A stretch of DNA of 11,422 nucleotides from JBBQSN01 sp038213835 (GTDB taxonomy: Bacteria; Actinomycetota; Actinomycetes; Actinomycetales; CAWJMD01). How positions within the stretch are numbered: the first letter of the stretch is position 1; every line of letters begins with the position of its first letter. Where the stretch lies: positions 1-11,422 of the forward strand of contig JBBQSN010000115.1 of NCBI GenBank assembly GCA_038213835.1. Reading direction: 5' to 3'. Shown one piece after another: positions 6,368-11,422 of this stretch. A model generated the notes under the pieces. The model saw only the letters and a program-made list of their open reading frames with translations. It was not told the origin of the DNA and searched no databases. The translations under genes were made by a program, and so were the position numbers.

Positions 6368-7525
6368 TCACCGCCCGTCCGGTCGGTAGGGGTCGTCCCG
6401 TCCGAGCAGGTCGACCACCGCGTCGCGGTACGCGGGGCGGAACGCGTACAACGCCACCAGCCGGAGCCGGGCGAGCTCGGCGTGCTGCGGCACCGAGCCC
6501 AGGACCTGGTCCGAGGGCTCGTACCCGTCGAGAAGACCTGCAGCACAGGCCTGGGCACGCACCTGCGGCGTCAGACCCTGCACCACTCTGAGCTCGAGGT
6601 GCACCAGCAGGTTGGCGAGATCGAGGGCGGGGTCGCCGACGGCGGCGAGGTCGAAGTCGAGCAGACCGACCTCGAGCGGTCCCGCGCCGTCAGGAACGCG
6701 CACCAGCAGCTGCTGGTCGTGCAGGTCGCGGTGCAGGACGACCGGTCGCGACCTCGACGGCGGCGCCGCCGCGACGGCGCGGTCCCGACGGCGGGCGAGT
6801 CGCCGGAGCACCCGGGTCGGCAGCGCCCGGTGGGCGTCAGCAGCAGCCAGCCACCGGTCCGTGACCGCGATCTCCTGCTCGATGCCGTGGTCCGGTTCGT
6901 CGCGGACGACGGTCCGCGCATGCAGCTCGGCGAGCGCGACCCCGCACGCGCGGCCGTACCGTGCGAGCTCGGTCGCGCTGACCTCGACGTCGGCGAGCAG
7001 GTCGTGCAGCGTCGACCCCGGCAGTGCGCGGGTCGTGACCCGGCCCGCCTCGTGGTCGACCTCGAGCACCTCCGGCACCCGCAGCGCGTGCAGCTGCGAA
7101 CAGCTCGGCCCTGGGCGCGGGACGTGCCGGGGACGGACCACCTTGGTGAAGACGGTCCCCGCGACGGGGTCGTCGTGCCGGACGACCGCGCGCCGTTCCG
7201 GGCGGTGCGTGACGAGGGCCGCACCGCCCCGGCGCAGCTCCCTGGCCAGCGCCGGCAGCCGGCGGTCGGCCCCCGCCTCCTGCAGGACCACGCCCGAACC
7301 CGCCACCTGGCAGACCCCGGCGCGCACCAGCGGCGAGGCGGCCTGCGTCCGCTCCGCGACGTGCGCCGCCCGGGCGGGATGGGCGAACCACTGACCGGCC
7401 ACGCTCTCCCCCGAGGGCCTCCTGAGGTGGAGCAGGAGGTGCTCCGGCGTGCGCGGCCAGGCCCGCGCCACCTCCAGCCCGATGGGCCCGAGCGCCTCGA
7501 CGACGGCCTGCACCGTGGCCGTCAA
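6368..7525 (-). CDS. Aminoglycoside-phosphotransferase-fold kinase (second of a tandem pair)
   Basis: About 385 residues, a protein-kinase-like fold of the APH/choline-kinase superfamily that should move the ATP gamma-phosphate to a small-molecule hydroxyl in the cytoplasm. The Brenner motif is VVLHRDLHDQQLLV (262-275, H265, D267) and the metal-binding DFG-equivalent is GLLDFDLAAVGDPALDLANL (287-306). In the N-terminal half, VFTKVVRPRHV (125-135) may contain the ATP-lobe lysine, and RALPGSTLHDLL (166-177) resembles the hinge. Gln272 replaces the Asn expected seven residues after the motif His. The start is uncertain: TTG 7525 overlaps the upstream stop (TTGA) with GGGG 8-11 nt before it, and GTG 7513 would remove four residues. 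It follows a related kinase and lies in the glycosyltransferase/ABC set, so its substrate is probably a glycosylated or exported metabolite; antibiotic resistance is possible but unsupported. Its stop abuts the rhaB scar, and the true C-terminus might have been altered by that deletion. Confidence 0.85.
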   Translation of the reverse strand: MTATVQAVVEALGPIGLEVARAWPRTPEHLLLHLRRPSGESVAGQWFAHPARAAHVAERTQAASPLVRAGVCQVAGSGVVLQEAGADRRLPALARELRRGGAALVTHRPERRAVVRHDDPVAGTVFTKVVRPRHVPRPGPSCSQLHALRVPEVLEVDHEAGRVTTRALPGSTLHDLLADVEVSATELARYGRACGVALAELHARTVVRDEPDHGIEQEIAVTDRWLAAADAHRALPTRVLRRLARRRDRAVAAAPPSRSRPVVLHRDLHDQQLLVRVPDGAGPLEVGLLDFDLAAVGDPALDLANLLVHLELRVVQGLTPQVRAQACAAGLLDGYEPSDQVLGSVPQHAELARLRLVALYAFRPAYRDAVVDLLGRDDPYRPDGR

Positions 7526-8820
7526 CGGGTACCCCGGACCCGACCGGACGGGGCGAGAGCGGCGACGGCCCGGTCGACGAGTGCCTCGACGGCGGTGGGC
7601 CAGTCGGCCTGGCAGAGCCGGAACGGGTCGACGGCCCGGCGGAGCAGCTGCGCGGCGGTGTGCACCGCGAGCCGCTCGGGGCACGGGACGCCCAGCACGG
7701 CGCCGTACCCCTCCAGCAGGGCGTCCGCCCGGCGCTGCTCGACCTCGCCGTCCTCGTCCCGCACGGCCATCGCCGCCAGGTCGGCGGTGGCGCAGGCGAG
7801 GTCGATGGCGGGGTCGCCGATCGCAGCCGAGTCGAGATCGACGACGGCCACCTTGCCGTCCTGACCGAGCACCACCTGGTCGACGGAGAAGTCACCGTGC
7901 AGCGGATGCTGTTGACCGGAATCGTCCTGGCCCAGTCGGCCCGTGATCGCTTCTGCAAGAGCACCGACCGTGGACGAGCACCCGGGTAGCAGGTCAGCGA
8001 GCGACCCGGCGGCCAGCTCGACGGCTCGGCACTCGTCGGCAAGGGTCCGTTCCGGCAGGGACAGGCTCGAGGGGTCCCTGTCGTGCAGCAGGGCCAGGGC
8101 GGCCCCTGCACCTGCCAGCCGGGTCCGACGTGCCCGCCCCGTCCTGAGCGCGCGGTCGAGCGACGCCCCCGGCAGGTACTCGACCGCGAGCAGCCCCATC
8201 TCGCTCACCGACCCCAGCACGGCCGGCGTCGGCGGCCGTCCGTCGGCCAGGGCGTCGATCGCGCGGCGACGACGTCCGATCTCGTCCGGGGGGTAGGCGC
8301 GCAGGACAACGCGCTCCCCCGCACGGGTCGTGAGCAGTCCCACCCAGCGCCGGTGCGGCTTGTGGCTGAGGGTCTCGATCCCGTGCCCCCTCAGGTCCAG
8401 CTGGGGCAGCAGTCCCGCCAGCAGCCGCGGGCGCCTCCGGTCCTCGAGGAACTGTGCCAGGGCGGGGAGGTCGCGGTCGGCGGCAGGCGTCGTCGCGAGC
8501 AGGTGCAGCCGCTCGTCGGCGGCGATCACCGCTCCCCGGCGGGCCCGGTCCCGGGTCTTGGTCAGCTTGTCGACCCCGGCGACGCCGACACCCAGCACGC
8601 TGGCACCGTGCTGCTCGCCGTCGACCGTGAGCCGCAGACCGACCAGGCAGCTGGTCCCCTTCTTGTAGCGCACGTACCGTCGCTCCACCGCCGTGATCCG
8701 AGGGTCCGCGAGCGTCAACCACTCCGTCAGCCGCCGGGTGTCCAGCAGCACGCCGAGGCCGGGCAGCCCGGGGTCGGCCTCGACCAGGCGGCGCTCAGGA
8801 CGCAGCAGCACCGTGCTCAC
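7522..8820 (-). CDS. Aminoglycoside-phosphotransferase-fold kinase (first of a tandem pair)
   Basis: A 432-residue APH/choline-kinase-superfamily protein. Its N-terminal part carries RRYVRYKKGTSCLVGLRL (47-64), a lobe found in many actinobacterial phosphotransferases of unknown substrate. The catalytic core has HPLHGDFSVDQVVLG (305-319, H308, D310) and VAVVDLDSAAIGDPAIDLAC (324-343, D328/D330), plus the hinge-like LLAVEYLPGASLDRAL (210-225). As in the next kinase, the Asn after the HGD motif is replaced by Gln (Q315). GTG 8820 is preceded at once by the strong ribosome site GGAAGGGGA; the in-frame GTG at 8811 has better spacing from it, so the protein may lack the first three residues. It overlaps the ABC transporter gene by 26 bases and the downstream kinase by 4, suggesting co-translation. 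The two kinases are diverged paralogues that may act in sequence or as a pair. Substrate unknown. Confidence 0.87.
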   Translation of the reverse strand: MSTVLLRPERRLVEADPGLPGLGVLLDTRRLTEWLTLADPRITAVERRYVRYKKGTSCLVGLRLTVDGEQHGASVLGVGVAGVDKLTKTRDRARRGAVIAADERLHLLATTPAADRDLPALAQFLEDRRRPRLLAGLLPQLDLRGHGIETLSHKPHRRWVGLLTTRAGERVVLRAYPPDEIGRRRRAIDALADGRPPTPAVLGSVSEMGLLAVEYLPGASLDRALRTGRARRTRLAGAGAALALLHDRDPSSLSLPERTLADECRAVELAAGSLADLLPGCSSTVGALAEAITGRLGQDDSGQQHPLHGDFSVDQVVLGQDGKVAVVDLDSAAIGDPAIDLACATADLAAMAVRDEDGEVEQRRADALLEGYGAVLGVPCPERLAVHTAAQLLRRAVDPFRLCQADWPTAVEALVDRAVAALAPSGRVRGTR

Positions 8821-10657
8821 TCCCCTTCCGAGCGCTCTGGACCGGGTCCGGAGCGGGATCCCGCGCCGCGCCAGGTGCGCTGCCGAGGATCTGCTCGGGC
8901 GGCCCGTCGTCGAGCACCACCCCGTCCTGCATCCAGATCACCCGGTCCGCGTCGGCGGCGGCGAGCAGGTCGTGGGTCACGACGATCGTCGTCCGTCCTG
9001 CGGTGAGCCGCTGGAGTGCGAGCGCCACCTCGGCCTCTGTGTCGGCGTCGAGGCCCGTCATCGCCTCGTCCAGCACGACCACCGGCGCCTGCCGGACGGC
9101 AGCACGGGCGATGGCGATCCGTTGGCGCTGACCGCCCGACAGGGTCGCGCCGCGCTCCCCGACGACGGTGTCGTACCCCGACGGAAGGGCCATGACGAAC
9201 TCGTGCGCACCCGCCAGCCGGGCTGCGGCCTCCACCTGGCCGTCGGTGGCCCCCGGGAGACCGGCGGCGATGTTCTCCCGCACCGATTCCGCGAACAGCA
9301 CGCTGTCCTGCATGACGACAGCGACCTGCCGGCGGACGGACTGCATCGTCAGGTCCCGCAGGTCGTGCCCGTCGATGCGCACCGTCCCGGCGTCGGGGTC
9401 GCGCAGCCGCGAGAGCAGACCCACGAGGGAGGACTTGCCCGCACCGGACGGTCCCACCACGGCCACCCGCTCCCCGGGCCTGACGTGCAGGTCGAGACCG
9501 CGCAGCGCCGGGTGGCCGGGCTCGTACTCGAGCCACACGCCGTCGAAGCGCAGGTCGCCGTGGAAGGGCCTGGCCTCCCTGGCGTCCGGGGAGTCCTGGA
9601 TGTCGGGACGGATCTCGAGCACGTCGAGGATGCGCTCGCCCGAGGCGGACGCCTTGGCGATCCGCCCGGTGTACTTGGCGACGTCGCGCATCGGCTTGAA
9701 CGCGGTCTTGAGGTAGGTGAGGAAGACGACGAGCTCACCCGAGGTCAGCGCGCCGGAGAGCACCCGCTGCGCGCCGACGTAGAGCACCAGGCCGGTCGCC
9801 AGGCCCACGAGCACGTCGGTCTTGCGCTCGAGGCCCGTCGACAGCTTCTTGGCCTCGACGCCGTCCTTGAGGCTCTTGGTGTTGCTGCTGCCGAACTGCT
9901 CCTGCGTGCGCGCCTCCAGCGAGTAGGACTGGACCACCTTCATCGCCGAGAAGGACTCGGTGGCCAGGGAGGCCAGGGCTCCGTCCGCGTGCCGCTGCCG
10001 CCGGGAGACCGACGTGATCCGCTTGGTCAGCCGCGTGCTGGTGACGGCGAAGAACGGGAACACGAGCAGGACCAGCAGGGCGAGCTGCCAGTCGAGGACT
10101 GCGATGACCACGAGCATGCCGACGAGCGTCACGAGGTTCCCCAGCAGCGGGAGCGCGGCCGTCACGGTGGCCTCCTGCAGCCGGGCGACGTCTCCGGTCA
10201 CCCGGGTGACGAGGTCACCCGCACGTGCCTTGTCGTGGAAGGCCATCGACAGGGACTGCACGTGGGCGAAGACCTCGGACCGCACCCGGGTGAGCACCCG
10301 GTTCCCCGCCAGCGCGAAGCAGATCGTCATCAGGTAGGCGAACAGCGCACGCAACGAGACGACGACCACCACGGCGACGCAGGCCCACAGGATGACCGTG
10401 CCGGGCGAGCTCGTCGGTCCGATGGCGAGGTCCGCCCCGGAGGCGACGACCACCGCGTCGATGACGAACTTCAGCGGCCACGGCTCGAGCAACCGCATCG
10501 CGACCTCGGCGAACAGGGCCGCCCCGCCCCCGAGGAGCAGGCGCCGCTCGTGCAGCACGTGGGGGCGGAACCGGCGCACGGTGCGGCGCAGGCCCGGTGC
10601 GGCGTCTCGCAGCGAGGAGGGTCGCCGTCTGCCCCTCGCGGACGCCTTCTCGCTCAT
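8795..10657 (-). CDS. ABCB-type half ABC transporter (fused membrane and ATPase domains)
   Basis: A 620-residue exporter-type half transporter that should work as a dimer in the cytoplasmic membrane. The membrane domain (about 38-335) has hydrophobic spans near 40-56, 86-117, 165-205 and 280-320, and the coupling-helix region SMAFHDKARAGDLVTRVTGD (137-156) typical of type IV exporters. The ATPase domain has Walker A GPSGAGKS (402-409), Q-loop Q450, signature LSGGQRQR (506-513), Walker B VVVLDE (526-531), and H-loop H562; all catalytic residues are present. The D-loop reads TGLD instead of the common SALD. A 30-residue Ala/Pro-rich tail (591-620) follows. ATG 10657 is chosen because its ATGA overlaps the glycosyltransferase stop; an ORF extension upstream is Arg-rich and shadows that gene. 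Exporter architecture and linkage to a glycosyltransferase and two kinases suggest export or flipping of a glycosylated product or lipid-linked sugar; the substrate is not identifiable. Confidence 0.93.
   Translation of the reverse strand: MSEKASARGRRRPSSLRDAAPGLRRTVRRFRPHVLHERRLLLGGGAALFAEVAMRLLEPWPLKFVIDAVVVASGADLAIGPTSSPGTVILWACVAVVVVVSLRALFAYLMTICFALAGNRVLTRVRSEVFAHVQSLSMAFHDKARAGDLVTRVTGDVARLQEATVTAALPLLGNLVTLVGMLVVIAVLDWQLALLVLLVFPFFAVTSTRLTKRITSVSRRQRHADGALASLATESFSAMKVVQSYSLEARTQEQFGSSNTKSLKDGVEAKKLSTGLERKTDVLVGLATGLVLYVGAQRVLSGALTSGELVVFLTYLKTAFKPMRDVAKYTGRIAKASASGERILDVLEIRPDIQDSPDAREARPFHGDLRFDGVWLEYEPGHPALRGLDLHVRPGERVAVVGPSGAGKSSLVGLLSRLRDPDAGTVRIDGHDLRDLTMQSVRRQVAVVMQDSVLFAESVRENIAAGLPGATDGQVEAAARLAGAHEFVMALPSGYDTVVGERGATLSGGQRQRIAIARAAVRQAPVVVLDEAMTGLDADTEAEVALALQRLTAGRTTIVVTHDLLAAADADRVIWMQDGVVLDDGPPEQILGSAPGAARDPAPDPVQSARKGSEHGAAAS
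8821..8829 (-). promoter_or_regulatory. Strong ribosome binding site for the first kinase gene
   Basis: GGAAGGGGA on the minus strand lies inside the 3' end of the ABC transporter gene, directly before GTG 8820 and 9 nt before the in-frame GTG 8811. It is the best Shine-Dalgarno-like sequence noticed in this window. The spacing favours the second GTG, so the start of the kinase is open by three codons. Confidence 0.6.
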
Positions 10658-11422
10658 CGGAGCACGCCCGCGGCGGCGAGGGAGCGGTCGACGACCGAGT
10701 CCCACGTGTGCGAGGCCTCGGCGCGTGACCTGCCCTGGCGGGACAGTCGCGACCGCAGGGCGGGGTCCTGGCGCAGCTGCGAGATCGCCAGCGCCAGCAG
10801 AGCAGCGTCACCCGGCTCTACCAGGACGCCGAGACCGCCCGCGTCGAGCGCCTGCTCGACCTGGTCGACCCGGCTCGCGACGACGGGCAGGCCGGCCGCC
10901 AGGTACTCGTACACCTTGAGCGGCGAGAAGTAGAACTCCTCAGAGGGGGGGTACGGAGCCGCGGCTACGTCGATCCGCCGCAGCAGCCCGGGGACCGCGC
11001 AGTGGTCCACGGCCCCCGTGGTCTCGACGAGATCGCCCACCCCGGCCTCGTCCGCCTGCCGGCGCAGATCGTCCGCGCACGGGCCGTCCCCCACCAGGAG
11101 CAGACGGTAGGAGCGGTCGTCGCGGGCCAGGAGGGCGATCGCCTCGACCAGCGTCTCGACGCCGTGCCACGGCTTGAGCGTGCCCACGAAGCCGACCGTG
11201 AAGGTCGTCCCCTCGGCGGGCGTGACCGGGTCGGTCGCGGGCGTGACGGCGTGGACGTCGACACCGTTGGGCACCACGTGCACGCGGTCCGGCGTCCCCG
11301 TCTGCGTCCGGGCCCAGCGGGCCACCCCCTGGCTCACGCAGACCACGGCGTCGGCGCTCGAGATCGCCTGTCGCGCCACGACGAGCGCCCCGGCCCGGTC
11401 GACCAGCTCCCGGTGCCGGGCC
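10654..11422 (-). CDS. GT4-like glycosyltransferase, C-terminal part (runs off the right edge)
   Basis: About 255 residues are visible; the frame stays open to the window edge, so the N-terminal acceptor-binding domain and true start lie outside. The GTG at 11379 is not a credible start because conserved sequence (VDRAGALVVARQAISSADAV) continues through it. The visible part is the GT-B fold linker and nucleotide-sugar domain: ADAVVCVSQGV, VHVVPNGVDV, FTVGFVGTLKPWHGVETLVE, LLLVGDGP and FYFSPLKVYEYLAAGLPVV, the donor-binding segment of GT4 (retaining) enzymes, followed by a C-terminal helix region. In the EX7E motif the first Glu is a Tyr (Y-F-S-P-L-K-V-Y-E), a form I have seen in the 'PLKxxEYMA' subgroup. 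No membrane helix is seen in this part. Its stop overlaps the ABC transporter start (ATGA). Sugar donor and acceptor are unknown. Confidence 0.88.
   Translation of the reverse strand, partial: ARHRELVDRAGALVVARQAISSADAVVCVSQGVARWARTQTGTPDRVHVVPNGVDVHAVTPATDPVTPAEGTTFTVGFVGTLKPWHGVETLVEAIALLARDDRSYRLLLVGDGPCADDLRRQADEAGVGDLVETTGAVDHCAVPGLLRRIDVAAAPYPPSEEFYFSPLKVYEYLAAGLPVVASRVDQVEQALDAGGLGVLVEPGDAALLALAISQLRQDPALRSRLSRQGRSRAEASHTWDSVVDRSLAAAGVLR

Noticed and set aside
6368..8820. Reading the two kinases as antibiotic-resistance genes
   Set aside because: The fold matches aminoglycoside phosphotransferases, but the sequences lack close similarity to resistance enzymes I know and both carry the unusual Gln in the catalytic loop. 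The context points to a biosynthetic or export role.
8693..10933. 746-codon open frame on the plus strand opposite the ABC transporter and kinase
   Set aside because: Its translation is a low-complexity His/Gly/Arg/Asp-rich product with no domain, and it lies antisense to an ABC transporter whose motifs are all intact. Long antisense frames are a by-product of GC-rich codon use.

Overview
The window is a GC-rich (about 70% or more by eye) stretch from an actinobacterium. Evidence for this is the dense minus-strand gene packing with ATGA/GTGA/TTGA overlaps, frequent GTG starts, a Vms1/Rv2629-type (baeRF) protein, and an ATG that appears to be leaderless. Genus cannot be settled from the sequence; a Micrococcales-like or Nocardioides-like relative is only a guess. 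Every gene I accept lies on the minus strand, so the order of transcription is right to left.

Right part (11422 to 6368): a tightly packed set of four genes. They are a GT4-like glycosyltransferase (cut by the right edge), an ABCB-type half ABC exporter with fused ATPase, and two consecutive aminoglycoside-phosphotransferase/choline-kinase-fold proteins. Neighbours overlap by 4 to 26 bases. The set looks like one operon that glycosylates, phosphorylates and exports or flips some small molecule or glycolipid. I do not recognise it as a named system, and it is my main candidate for something undescribed.

Middle (6367 to 3066): a scar of a rhamnulokinase gene (rhaB) that has lost its N-terminal half and several internal segments, then an intact lutA-lutB-lutC set (L-lactate oxidation to pyruvate through LUD-domain and Fe-S proteins). 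rhaB next to lutABC is the expected layout of an L-rhamnose catabolic operon, where rhamnose breakdown yields lactaldehyde and lactate. The rhamnose half appears to have been deleted and the lut half now sits directly behind the glycosyltransferase/ABC/kinase operon. A 157-codon open frame through the scar still begins on the upstream stop (GTGA) and ends on the lutA start (ATGA).

Left part (2990 to 10): a SAM-dependent methyltransferase, a YihY-type membrane protein and a Vms1/Rv2629-like protein follow one another with short gaps. The methyltransferase is preceded by a striking promoter: a 16-bp perfect palindrome in a 19-bp spacer between TTGACT and a -10-like CATCGT. This is the geometry of MerR-family operators, and the ATG lies at the predicted transcription start. 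No regulator gene, tRNA, rRNA, CRISPR array or insertion sequence was seen.
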